NCBI RefSeq assembly: GCF_900129935.1
Contig: NZ_FQXJ01000027.1
Coordinates: forward strand, 1-54,729
Length of the DNA stretch: 54,729 nucleotides
Reading direction: 5' to 3'
Source of the DNA: Desulfosporosinus lacus DSM 15449
Lineage (GTDB): Bacteria; Bacillota; Desulfitobacteriia; Desulfitobacteriales; Desulfitobacteriaceae
Positions 27,790 to 36,465 of the stretch are shown piece after piece (the stretch's first letter is position 1; the number at the start of each line of letters is the position of its first letter). Position numbers and translations under genes: made by a program. Under the pieces are notes generated by a model. The model saw only the letters and a program-made list of their open reading frames with translations, did not search any database and was not told the DNA's origin.

Positions 27790-28689
27790 TCAGCCTACCC
27801 GGCTTTTTAACTGCTCCCATCCATAAATATAGTGTAATTGTATAAAAAGTACTCCCGGATGGATCTTTTGATTGCCCTTTGAGGCGCTCAAATAAACGCT
27901 CTCAGCTGGACGATGCTTAGTCTTCTGATGATACAATTTCTCTCTAATTTCTTGACATCGTGCAATTAAATTTTCACTTGGTAAACCATGCCCCGGTAAA
28001 TACATCTTGGTCTGCAGGGCCTCAATTCTATTTAAACTTTCTAGATAACTCGGCATGCCGCTCATCACATGCCCCTCTTCTTCCCAGATGCCCGGATAGG
28101 GAATCTCATCTGGGAGCAACATATCTCCGGAAAAGAGTAAAGAATCTTTCTCATTATAAAAAGAGAGATGTCCTGCCGTATGACCTGGTGTCGGAATAGC
28201 ACGCAACAGATTATCTCCTGCCATAACAGTCTGTTCTGGTTCGATTAATGTGACCTGATCAGGTAAGGCTGTTAAGTATTGCAGTCGTTTATATATCTTT
28301 AGCATTCCTGGGATTTCCATTTCTGGCACACCCCATTCTTGGGTTGCCCATTGATTAAGACTGGAGAAGGCTTGCCCATGTACAAAACTTGTCCACTCTT
28401 GGTAATCCCGTGATCCTATAAATACTTTTGCTCCTTCTTGAGCAAAAGTATTTGCTGCTCCTGAATGGTCAACATGCCAGTGCGAAACCAGGACCTGTTC
28501 CAGCCTTTTTATCCCTACCTTTTTCATTCCTTCATGAACTGCTTCGATTACTTCCGGGGTATTAGTTCCTGTATCTAATAAGGTAGGAATTTCTCCATCA
28601 AATAGGTATAAGTTAACTGCTTCCACATTGATGGGGACAGGAATTTTCAGCATATAAACATTATTAGATACTTCCTGTATGTCAATCAT
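27790..28689 (-). CDS. Metallo-beta-lactamase-fold hydrolase
   Basis: About 299 residues. The metal-binding HxHxDH motif is in VSHWHVDHSGA, with further ligands in TPGHTAGHLSFY, FSGDMLLPDE and LPGHG. Members of this group include thioesterases and glyoxalase-like hydrolases; substrate unknown. The start is the ATG at 28689, because GGGAGGGG precedes it; an in-frame start at 28752 has no site. It follows the fadE gene but is separated from it by a terminator. Its own upstream region holds a FadR-like box, which would tie it to fatty-acid metabolism, perhaps as an acyl-CoA or acyl-ester hydrolase (inference). Confidence 0.85.
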   Translation of the reverse strand: MIDIQEVSNNVYMLKIPVPINVEAVNLYLFDGEIPTLLDTGTNTPEVIEAVHEGMKKVGIKRLEQVLVSHWHVDHSGAANTFAQEGAKVFIGSRDYQEWTSFVHGQAFSSLNQWATQEWGVPEMEIPGMLKIYKRLQYLTALPDQVTLIEPEQTVMAGDNLLRAIPTPGHTAGHLSFYNEKDSLLFSGDMLLPDEIPYPGIWEEEGHVMSGMPSYLESLNRIEALQTKMYLPGHGLPSENLIARCQEIREKLYHQKTKHRPAESVYLSASKGNQKIHPGVLFIQLHYIYGWEQLKSRVG

Positions 28690-28710
28690 ATATAAAACCC
28701 CTCCCAGAAA

Positions 28711-28728
28711 TGAATGAGTATTCACCCT
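28711..28728. promoter_or_regulatory. Possible FadR box upstream of the hydrolase
   Basis: TGAATGAGTATTCACCCT matches 13 of 17 defined positions of the Bacillus FadR consensus (TGAATGAMTANTCATTCA), with intact left half. It is 22 bp upstream of the start codon. Confidence 0.4.
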
Positions 28729-28780
28729 TGTTATATCTATAATAAAGTACAATTAAATAAGTAAAGAATAATTGATTAAT

Positions 28781-28815
28781 AAAAGGCCATGTCGTTAACA
28801 GACGATGGCCTTTTT
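28781..28815 (-). terminator. Terminator of the fad operon
   Basis: Minus strand AAAAGGCCAT pairs with ATGGCCTTTT, with an A-run and T-run on either side. It lies about 40 bp beyond the fadE stop. Confidence 0.85.
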
Positions 28816-28851
28816 GTTGTAGTCACAGTTATTTAGGTCTCTTTTTTTACT

Positions 28852-30624
28852 TTAGTAGTTTACTGGATAACACTCTTTCTCAATAATATATTTAGCAATT
28901 TCCTGACGCATTCCGATCATATCGACATTCGGCCTGCGGACAAGCTTGCGCATTCCTGCTAGAACAGTACTGAGAGAATCCCCTTTCTCTACTGCACAAA
29001 GTACTTCTTTAGCCTGTTGCTCAAGAATATTAAATGCTGCATAAGCTCCTAAGGTTGCGGCTTTCTCAACGAATGCTTTATGCTCGTCGGAAACATTCAT
29101 GTTTTGAACTTTCTGCGCACGAAGAACGCCACTTTCCATAGCGTAGACTTGGAGGACCATCTCTGCCATACCTGTTAAAACAAATTGATTATCTTTCAAA
29201 GCCATACCCAAGTTTTGAGCTGCCAATCCTGCAGCCATTAAGCATAATTTCTTTGCTTTCTGTGTCATTTGGTTAAGTGCTTCTAACCCTTCCGCATCGC
29301 CGCCCATTCCAATGGAGACCAGATCTTTGCTGACAGCTTGAGCTGCTTGAAGCAATGGAAGTTCACCAGTCATAGCCCTTTTCAGGAGTGTTCCCGGCAC
29401 AAGCAGACGGTTGATCTCATTCGTTCCTTCAAACAGACGATTGATGCGGGAGTCCCTATACATACGTTCAATCGGATATTCTTTAATAAATCCGTAACCG
29501 CCATGAATCTGAACCCCTTCATCTACGGCAAAATCCAAAACTTCAGAAGCGTAGACCTTATTAAGGGAACATTCAATAGCGTACTCCTCTAAAGCCTTAC
29601 CGGCTTCTTTACGGCAATCACCAGTCAGATCAAGTCCATGGAAGCCACTCTCCATAAGACCGGCTGTACGATAAACAACACTTTCAGCCATATATGTCTT
29701 GGTGGCAATTTCTGCAATTTTATGTTGAATCGCCCCAAACGTATTGAGCGATTCTCCAAATTGTTTACGCTCGGAAGCATACTTTAAAGCAGTTTCCAAG
29801 ACAACTTGGACACTGCCGATTGCCCCAGCGGCCAATTTAAAACGGCCAACATTCAGGATGTTAAAGGCAACAACGTGTCCTCTTCCAAGCTCACCGACTA
29901 CATTTTCTACAGGAACCATAACATCTTCCAAGATAACCTGGCGAGTAGAAGATCCTTTAATCCCCATCTTTTGTTCTTCAGGTCCAAATGAAAGACCCGG
30001 TGTTTCTCGTTCAACGATGAAATTGGTCATTTTCCCATCAACTTTAGCATAAACCAGGAAAACATCCGCGAAGCCAGCGTTAGTGATAAATTGTTTGGTT
30101 CCATTAAGGATATAATGAGTACCCTCTGCATTAAGAACAGCTGTGGATTTCGCGCCCAAAGCATCTGATCCTGAGCCAGGCTCAGTTAAGCAGTAAGCAG
30201 CAACTTTAGTGCCGTTGCCAAGCCCTGGCAGATATTTAGCCTTTTGCTCAGGTGTACCAAAATAAACGATTGGCAAGGTCCCAATCCCTGTATGTGCTGC
30301 ATAGGCAACTGCAAAGGATCCACCGCGGGGAACTTCTTCACCCACTACTACAGTTGAAGCTTTATCCAGAGCTAATCCTTCAAACTCCTCAGGAATTTCC
30401 AACCCCAGTAATCCCAATTCTCCGGCTTGGCGCATAAATTCCCGAACAACACCTTCTTGTTGCTCTTCCATTTCTTCTATCTTCGGAGCAACTTCTTTTG
30501 ACATAAAATTATGGGCCATCCTCTTAAGCTGCTTATGATCCTCATTTAACTCCTCACGAACATATACCTGATCCGGAGAAACTTCAGCCAGCAAAAATCC
30601 GCCTCCGCGTAATTCTAATTCCAT
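28852..30624 (-). CDS. fadE: Acyl-CoA dehydrogenase
   Basis: First oxidation step of beta-oxidation: makes trans-2-enoyl-CoA and reduces ETF. The 590-residue length and C-terminal extension match the FadE/YusJ type of Bacillus. Motifs include AYCLTEPGSGSDA (flavin and substrate region), GGYGFIKEYPIERMYRDSRINRLFEGTNEINR near residue 400, and a glutamate-bearing YAIECSLNK region. It is third in the order fadN-fadA-fadE, the same order as in Bacillus subtilis, but separated from fadA by about 900 bp that hold three tandem palindromic repeats. A GGAGG site precedes ATG. Confidence 0.94.
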   Translation of the reverse strand: MELELRGGGFLLAEVSPDQVYVREELNEDHKQLKRMAHNFMSKEVAPKIEEMEEQQEGVVREFMRQAGELGLLGLEIPEEFEGLALDKASTVVVGEEVPRGGSFAVAYAAHTGIGTLPIVYFGTPEQKAKYLPGLGNGTKVAAYCLTEPGSGSDALGAKSTAVLNAEGTHYILNGTKQFITNAGFADVFLVYAKVDGKMTNFIVERETPGLSFGPEEQKMGIKGSSTRQVILEDVMVPVENVVGELGRGHVVAFNILNVGRFKLAAGAIGSVQVVLETALKYASERKQFGESLNTFGAIQHKIAEIATKTYMAESVVYRTAGLMESGFHGLDLTGDCRKEAGKALEEYAIECSLNKVYASEVLDFAVDEGVQIHGGYGFIKEYPIERMYRDSRINRLFEGTNEINRLLVPGTLLKRAMTGELPLLQAAQAVSKDLVSIGMGGDAEGLEALNQMTQKAKKLCLMAAGLAAQNLGMALKDNQFVLTGMAEMVLQVYAMESGVLRAQKVQNMNVSDEHKAFVEKAATLGAYAAFNILEQQAKEVLCAVEKGDSLSTVLAGMRKLVRRPNVDMIGMRQEIAKYIIEKECYPVNY

Positions 30625-30782
30625 AATATATCCTCCTCATTATCGAGATGCAAAGTTCGAGGTTCGTATAGAGACGTTCAGTTTCGAACGCTATAACATT
30701 GAACCCATTACTTTCGACTCTGCACTCTTGTATCTTCTCTTTTCTTTCCAAACCTACATCTCTACCCACACGTTCCATACGG

Positions 30783-31523
30783 TTCCATACGTCCCCCCGT
30801 TCCCAGCCCCAGTCGACCAGAAAGAAAGGGGACAATTGCATAGTGAACCCATTCGTGGGAGTTCACGTTAAAGCGAGTGCCGATGCTGAAGGGCCAATTT
30901 CGCCCAGGTTCACATCCTGCGCCGCCCAGAGGTTGGCGAAATTCCTTCAGCATCCAACGAGCCAGGGAACGGGAACGTGGGTGAACGGGCAATTTCCCCT
31001 GACTTTCACACGACCCAAAACGAACTCTAGAACCGTCCCTACGTCCCCCCATCCCCAGCCCCCGTCGACCAGAAAGAAAGGGGACAATTGCATAGTGAAC
31101 CCATTCGTGGGAGTTCACGATAAAGCGAGTTCCGATGCTGAAGGGCCAATTTCGCCCAGGTTCACATCCTGCGCTACCCAGAGGTTGGCGAAATTCCTTC
31201 AGCATCCTACGAGCCAGTGAACGGAAACGTGGGTGAACGGGCAATTTCCCCTGACTTTCACAGACCCCAAAGATGAACTCTAGAACCGTCCCAACGTCCC
31301 CCCCGTCTCCAGCCCCGTCGACCAGAAAGAAAGGGGACAATTGCATAGTGAACCCATTCGTGGGAGTTCTCGCTAAAGCGAGTTCCGATGCTGAAGGGCC
31401 AATTTCGCCCAGGTTCACATCTCGCGCTACCCAGAGGTTGGCGAAATTCCTTCAGCATCCAGCGAGCCAGTGAACGGGAACGTGGGTGAACGGGCAATTT
31501 CCCCTGACTTTCACAGACCCCAA
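30783..31523. repeat. Three tandem copies of a 252-bp palindromic unit
   Basis: The word GTCGACCAGAAAGAAAGG begins at 30812, 31064 and 31317, giving periods of 252 and 253 bp; the copies are nearly identical. Each unit is itself a long imperfect palindrome. The outer arms are GAAAG-AGGGG-AATTGC and GCAATT-CCCCT-CTTTC. An inner GATGCTGAAGG / CCTTCAGCATC stem continues into AATTTCGCC / GGCGAAATT, and each copy has a GTGAACCCA/TGGG-GTTCAC hairpin. The array ends one base short of the fadA stop codon and lies inside the fadN-fadA-fadE operon. Open frames across it reflect the 252-bp period and are not genes. Confidence 0.9.
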
Positions 31524-31524
31524 A

Positions 31525-32682
31525 TTATAATAACTCGTAAACTCCAGCAGCGCCCATCCCGCCTCCGATGCACATGGTCACCATACCATACTTCAACTTC
31601 CGCTTAGTCATTTCACTTAAGAGTGTAGCGGTAAGCTTAGCACCAGTACAACCGAGCGGGTGTCCGAAGGCAATAGCTCCCCCATTCACGTTCACCTTAG
31701 ACGGATCTATGTCCAGCGTCTTAAGGATTGCCAGGGATTGAGATGCAAAAGCCTCATTTAATTCAAACAAATCGATTTGGTCAAGGGTCAATCCAACTTG
31801 TTTTAACACCTTAGGAATCGCCTTAATCGGACCAATACCCATCAATTCCGGTTCTACACCAGCCACTGCAAATCCGCGCCATACGGCTATAGGTTTCAGC
31901 CCAAGCGCTTTCATTTTTTGTTCTGACATAAGTAGGCTCATGGCTGCACCGTCACTGGTCTGGGATGAGTTCCCAGCCGTCACTGTACCACCTGCCTTAA
32001 ATGCTGTCCTTAATTTCGCAAGCGACTCTGCAGTGGTCTCCGCACGAATCCCTTCATCTTTGGTGAACCACTTTTCACCGGGCTTTCCATACATGGGCAA
32101 CGGAACCGGTACTATTTCATCATCAAAACGCCCGCTGCTTTGAGCAGCCCAAGCCTTTTGATGACTAGAAGCTGCAAAGGCATCTTGTTGTTCACGGGTT
32201 ATTTCGTATTTCTTGGCAACATTCTCAGCAGTAATCCCCATTGAAACATAAGCCAGTGGGGAATGCTCTGCCAAGTAAGGATTTGGTGCAGGTTTCATAC
32301 CGCCAAGTGGAACCGCAGACATGCTCTCTGCTCCTCCGGCAATCATCACATCTGCTTCGCCTAAGCGAATTCGGTCAGCTGCCATAGAAATCGCTTGCAA
32401 ACCTGATGAGCAGAAGCGATTGATTGTTACGCCAGGGACATCAATCGGCAGGCCCGCGCGCTGAGTCATTATTTTGGCCATATTCATCCCTTGCTCCCCT
32501 TCAGGAAAGGAGCAACCAATGATGCAATCATCGATCTCTGTTTGATTAAGTGACGGTACTCTTTTTAAAATATCTTGTATTACATAAGCGCCCAAGTCAT
32601 CTGGACGTACAAGTGCCAAGGAACCTTTAATTGCTTTACCTATGGCTGTCCTCTTCGAGTCTATAATGAAGGCTTCTTGCAT
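31525..32682 (-). CDS. fadA: Acetyl-CoA acyltransferase (3-ketoacyl-CoA thiolase)
   Basis: Thiolase of 385 residues that cleaves 3-ketoacyl-CoA. The acylation cysteine lies in NRFCSSGLQAISMA; the second cysteine is in MCIGGGMGAAGVYE, and GGAIAFGHPLGCTGA carries the catalytic histidine. Length is typical. GGGGGG lies before ATG. It follows fadN by 12 bases and should be translated from the same transcript. Immediately after its stop the tandem repeat array begins. Confidence 0.95.
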   Translation of the reverse strand: MQEAFIIDSKRTAIGKAIKGSLALVRPDDLGAYVIQDILKRVPSLNQTEIDDCIIGCSFPEGEQGMNMAKIMTQRAGLPIDVPGVTINRFCSSGLQAISMAADRIRLGEADVMIAGGAESMSAVPLGGMKPAPNPYLAEHSPLAYVSMGITAENVAKKYEITREQQDAFAASSHQKAWAAQSSGRFDDEIVPVPLPMYGKPGEKWFTKDEGIRAETTAESLAKLRTAFKAGGTVTAGNSSQTSDGAAMSLLMSEQKMKALGLKPIAVWRGFAVAGVEPELMGIGPIKAIPKVLKQVGLTLDQIDLFELNEAFASQSLAILKTLDIDPSKVNVNGGAIAFGHPLGCTGAKLTATLLSEMTKRKLKYGMVTMCIGGGMGAAGVYELL

Positions 32683-32694
32683 TCTTTTCCCCCC

Positions 32695-35082
32695 CTAATT
32701 CCGTAATGGCTTGCCTTTGGCGAGCATGTGACGAATACGATCCTGAGTCTTTGGTTCGCCAACTAAGCTCATAAAGGCTTCACGTTCCAGGTCTAAGAGA
32801 TATTGCTCATCCACGAGCATTCCTGCCGGACGATCTCCGCCGGTCATTGCAAAAGCAATTTTCTTGCCTATATGCTGGTCATGCTCTGAAATATAATTTC
32901 CTTCACGCATTCCATGCAGAGCTATTTCTAAGGTTGCACGAACGCCGACCCCACCAATTTTGTATTTCGTTGGTAAATTGGGTCGGAAGTTACGAGCTAA
33001 GTCAATGACTCGCGTCTTGGCGTCCAATATAATGTGGTCCGGATTCATGCTGTAGCGATCATGGGCACGTAAGAATCCAAGCTGACGCGCTTTTTCTGCG
33101 CTTGTTGAAACCTGAGCCATGGCCACGATTTCAAACCGTTTGGCAAAGAAGTAATCAGGAGAGACTTGCACGCCTGGGAGAATTCCTTCCATAGCCCGTA
33201 TGGCCATTTCCTTGGTTCCTCCGCCGCCAGGAATTAAGCCAACTCCGACTTCAACCAGACCCATGTAAGTTTCTGCTGAAGCTTGAATAGCATGGGAGTG
33301 CAAGCAAACTTCCGCTCCGCCCCCCAGAGTCATACCGAAGGGAGCCGCTACGACAGGCTTTTTAGCAAATTTCAATGCCATGGTTCCATTTTGGAATTGA
33401 CGAACCATGTAATCGAGATCATCCCAGTTTTCTTCTTCAGCTTCTAAGAGAATTTGCATTAGGTTTGCGCCTACGCAGAAATTCTTGCCTTGATTCCCAA
33501 TGACCATTCCCAGATAGTTTTTCTCAACTTCTGCCAACGACTTATGAATCATGGTTAAAATATCGGCACCAATAGAATTGCTCGGAGAGTGGAATTCCAA
33601 GCAGGCTACTCCATCCCCCAGGTCAATAAGACTTGCTCCGGCATTGCCCAAGATTTTCTTTCCATCTTTGTGAGCTTGCTTAAGCGAAAACTCATAGGGA
33701 CTTACTGCTTTTTTGTGATATTCTCCTGCTTCGAAATAAGAGACTTCTCCGGACTCGCTCTTTTGATAAAAACGCCCATTCCCTTTAGCCAGCAATTCTT
33801 CGACTAGAGGAGGCAGGGTTCCACCTTCTGCGACCACACGATCTGCTATTGTTTTGACTCCAAGAGCATCCCAAATTTCAAACGGCCCCATTTGCCAGTT
33901 AAAGCCCCAGCGCATCCCTTCGTCGATTCCGGAAATGTTATCCGCAATATCCTTGGAGATCGTCGCTGCATACAGCAAGACAGGCTTTAATACATTCCAA
34001 GCAAACTCTGCCCCAAGATCTTTACCATTTACTAAGGTGCGAATCTTTTCGGTCAGGCCGCCTGCAGCTTTTGCTTTATCGAGAGAAGCAAATTTCACAC
34101 TTTTTTTCGGAACATAAGTCATCGAATGCGGATCGAGAACTTCAATGACTTTGCCTTGAGGTCCTTTAGATTTCTTGTAGAATCCTTGCTTTGTTTTATC
34201 TCCAAGCCAGCCATTAGCCAGCATTGTTTGCATGAATTCAGGTAATGTAAAATTCTCTTTTTCGGCAGGCACCCCAACTGCAACAGTATTAGCTGTATGA
34301 ATAAAGGTATCTAAACCGACAAGATCAACCGTTCTAAAGGAAGCGCTCTTTGGACGTCCCATCACCGGTCCAGTGAGAGCATCTACCTCATCCACGGTCA
34401 AGCCAGAACGCAACATTTCCTGAAGCGTTACAGCTAAACCAAACACGCCAATACGATTAGCAATGAAATTTGGTGTATCTTTCGCTAGGACAACTCCTTT
34501 ACCCAAGACTCTCTCACCAAACTCGGATAGGAATGTTATAATTTCCGGGTCGGTATTAGGGCCAGGGATAATTTCTAAGAGTTTCATGTAACGCGGGGGA
34601 TTAAAGAAATGGGTTCCGAGGAAATATCGAGTAAAGTTTTCCGGCAACTCTTCTACCATGGCTTTTAAGGAAATTCCAGAGGTATTAGAAGTGACAATCG
34701 TGCCTGGACGGACGTGGGCAGCGATTTTCTTGAAAAGATCCACCTTAATGTCGAGACGTTCCACGACAACCTCAATTACCCAATCAACTTCGTTTAAACG
34801 CCCTAAGTCATCGCTTAGATTTCCAACTTCAATGCGATCCGCGAATTCTGGAACTAATAATGGGGCGGGATTCATTTTCAATAACTTAACCTTATTGCCT
34901 TCTGCTATACTATTACGTACCTTCCGATCCTCCATTTTCAATCCGGCTGCTTCTTCTTTAGCAGACAGTTTGGAAGGAATAATATCCAACAACAGGCTCG
35001 GGATTCCGGCATTGGCCAAGTGTGCAGCGATGGTACTCCCCATCACGCCTGACCCTATTACCGCTACTTTATGAATCTGCAT
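32695..35082 (-). CDS. fadN: 3-hydroxyacyl-CoA dehydrogenase / enoyl-CoA hydratase
   Basis: Bifunctional beta-oxidation enzyme of about 795 residues. The NAD-binding domain is at the N-terminus (VAVIGSGVMGSTIAAHLANAG), followed by the dehydrogenase C-terminal domain (GTHFFNPPRYMKLLEIIPG). The hydratase/isomerase module comes last, with the oxyanion segment GMTLGGGAEVCLHS. This order (dehydrogenase then hydratase) is the FadN/YusL type rather than the Escherichia coli FadB order. The start is the ATG at 35082 with GGAGG at proper distance; codons at 35115 and 35088 are less suitable. It is the first enzyme gene after fadR. Confidence 0.94.
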   Translation of the reverse strand: MQIHKVAVIGSGVMGSTIAAHLANAGIPSLLLDIIPSKLSAKEEAAGLKMEDRKVRNSIAEGNKVKLLKMNPAPLLVPEFADRIEVGNLSDDLGRLNEVDWVIEVVVERLDIKVDLFKKIAAHVRPGTIVTSNTSGISLKAMVEELPENFTRYFLGTHFFNPPRYMKLLEIIPGPNTDPEIITFLSEFGERVLGKGVVLAKDTPNFIANRIGVFGLAVTLQEMLRSGLTVDEVDALTGPVMGRPKSASFRTVDLVGLDTFIHTANTVAVGVPAEKENFTLPEFMQTMLANGWLGDKTKQGFYKKSKGPQGKVIEVLDPHSMTYVPKKSVKFASLDKAKAAGGLTEKIRTLVNGKDLGAEFAWNVLKPVLLYAATISKDIADNISGIDEGMRWGFNWQMGPFEIWDALGVKTIADRVVAEGGTLPPLVEELLAKGNGRFYQKSESGEVSYFEAGEYHKKAVSPYEFSLKQAHKDGKKILGNAGASLIDLGDGVACLEFHSPSNSIGADILTMIHKSLAEVEKNYLGMVIGNQGKNFCVGANLMQILLEAEEENWDDLDYMVRQFQNGTMALKFAKKPVVAAPFGMTLGGGAEVCLHSHAIQASAETYMGLVEVGVGLIPGGGGTKEMAIRAMEGILPGVQVSPDYFFAKRFEIVAMAQVSTSAEKARQLGFLRAHDRYSMNPDHIILDAKTRVIDLARNFRPNLPTKYKIGGVGVRATLEIALHGMREGNYISEHDQHIGKKIAFAMTGGDRPAGMLVDEQYLLDLEREAFMSLVGEPKTQDRIRHMLAKGKPLRN

Positions 35083-35134
35083 TTCCATCCTCCTCTCGTT
35101 TCGGTTCAACGGCACCTCGTTATATATCTTACGG

Positions 35135-35722
35135 TTATTTTCTTAACCGAAGTGCGCCCTCAAACAAAGCTAACATTGGTTCTATTCCGCTGCTGAGTGT
35201 TCGCGGACTCCGCGCCATCACCCAATCGGTTGTGGCCTCATCTAAGGATCCGAAGATCATTTGACGAGCTATTCGTGTATCGATCTTAGGAACTTCTCCA
35301 CACTCTATACCTTGCTGGATCACCCCCTCAATAAGGTTAAAGTAATCTAATACAGTAACATTAATGGGTAACCGCACACGCGGTTCGGACTGCCTAAGCT
35401 CCAGTTGAGTCACGATGGCAATTGACCTGTTTTGTTCCATAAAAATAAAATGTGTTCCTACAATCGTCCGTAAGCGCGCTTTTGTCGTCTTGCACTGTGA
35501 AAGTTCACGACTCACACCTGCGATAAACTCCCCCATTCGTTCCTGAAAAACGCGTATGAGAATGTCTTCTTTGCTTTTGAAGTATAAGTAAATGGTGCCA
35601 TCTGCAACTCCCGCTAAGCGGGCAATCTTGTTTACCTGACATTGATGAAAGCCGGATTCTGCAAAAGCTTCAATAGCAGCATCGAGAATCCGTTGAAATT
35701 TACCCTCGCGCTGCATGTCCAT
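35135..35722 (-). CDS. fadR: TetR-family fatty-acid degradation repressor FadR
   Basis: A 195-residue TetR regulator. The DNA-binding domain (ILDAAIEAFAESGFHQCQVNKIARLAGVADGTIYLYFKSKEDIL) is close to Bacillus FadR (YsiA), which is released from DNA by long-chain acyl-CoA. Its gene leads fadN-fadA-fadE, and a near-perfect FadR box lies 43 bp upstream, so it probably represses itself and the operon. A GAGGTG site precedes ATG. Assignment to FadR rests on sequence style, operator and context. Confidence 0.88.
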   Translation of the reverse strand: MDMQREGKFQRILDAAIEAFAESGFHQCQVNKIARLAGVADGTIYLYFKSKEDILIRVFQERMGEFIAGVSRELSQCKTTKARLRTIVGTHFIFMEQNRSIAIVTQLELRQSEPRVRLPINVTVLDYFNLIEGVIQQGIECGEVPKIDTRIARQMIFGSLDEATTDWVMARSPRTLSSGIEPMLALFEGALRLRK

Positions 35723-35764
35723 GAAATCTGCACCTCACCTCTCAGATTAGTAATAATTCGACAA

Positions 35765-35782
35765 TGAATGAATAACCATTCA
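35765..35782. promoter_or_regulatory. FadR operator
   Basis: TGAATGAATAACCATTCA matches 16 of 17 defined positions of the Bacillus subtilis FadR consensus TGAATGAMTANTCATTCA and is palindromic. It lies just upstream of fadR. Confidence 0.8.
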
Positions 35783-35966
35783 GTAAGCTCATCATATCAT
35801 AGCCTTGTTAAAAAATAAATAGATTTTTCAGAACCTTTGTGCCAATTTCAAAATTAAATTTGTGAATCTTGACAATAAGTACGTCTGCCTTATGATTAAG
35901 TTGAGGAATACTCCTATTAAATACCCCTCAATCAATTAATATCACCCAGTTGAAAGGACGAATAGG

Positions 35967-36137
35967 ATGAAAGTTAAGATTTTCAGTTCCCCTGATTCCC
36001 GAATTTTAGAAAACCAAGTTAATCAATGGTTAGATGACAACAGTTGGATTAAGGTGCTTAATATCACTCAGAGCACTGGCTCAGCCACCGTCCTCTCCAT
36101 CTGGTACGACGAACCCAATGTACCAATTCTCGGTTAA
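35967..36137 (+). CDS. Cse60-like small sporulation protein
   Basis: A 56-residue peptide, below the usual ORF cut-off. It begins MKVKIFSS, contains a coiled helix (LENQVNQWLDDN) and ends with WYDEPN. Size and pattern resemble the sporulation protein Cse60 family, whose function is unknown. AAAGGACGAATAGG lies upstream of ATG, although spacing is not ideal. It is followed by a cluster of hairpins and a terminator. Family assignment is tentative. Confidence 0.65.
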   Translation: MKVKIFSSPDSRILENQVNQWLDDNSWIKVLNITQSTGSATVLSIWYDEPNVPILG

Positions 36138-36138
36138 G

Positions 36139-36305
36139 TCCGCCGGCCATGACAATAAGCGGACGAGCTTATTGCCACACTGCAACTCATTACTCATACT
36201 CCTGCAGTGTGGATTGGCCAAGTGTCCCTGTAGCCATGACTCGAACAAGGATGTTCGAGGTTAGAGCATCGCCATGAATGGCTAGATGCCGTGACGGCGA
36301 GAAGA
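36139..36305. repeat. Palindrome cluster, family 2, copy B
   Basis: At least five consecutive stem-loops: CAATAAGC-GGACGA-GCTTATTG; CCACACTGCA ... TGCAGTGTGG; CTCGAAC-AAGGAT-GTTCGAG; GCATC-GCCAT with ATGGC-GATGC; and GCCG-TGA-CGGC. It shares GGCCAAGTGTCCCTGT, CATGAATGGC and GGCGAGAAG with the block at 3902-4000, but holds extra hairpins. Confidence 0.7.
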
Positions 36306-36322
36306 GACGTCCATATACAGAA

Positions 36323-36367
36323 AAAAAGAGAAGCTAAAGCGCTGAAAGGCTAATAGCTTCTCTTTTT
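36323..36367 (+). terminator. Terminator after the Cse60-like gene
   Basis: AAAAAGAGAAGCTA pairs with TAGCTTCTCTTTTT around an 18-base loop. It may act in both directions. Confidence 0.85.
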
Positions 36368-36465
36368 GCATATATAAACACCCTGCCCGCATCAAAATAC
36401 AATTGATGAGGAAATACTAAGACAATTCCCCCATAGATATAGAGATTTTCAAAAGGATGGTGTTT

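Noticed and set aside
30762-31497. Long minus-strand open frames (218 and 79 aa) and a plus-strand 173-aa frame across the fad gap
   Set aside because: They repeat the same peptide because the 252-bp unit is a multiple of three and palindromic; no ribosome sites, and they are open on both strands.
30783-31523. CRISPR array
   Set aside because: Units are 252 bp and nearly identical throughout, with no short repeat/unique spacer pattern and no cas genes.
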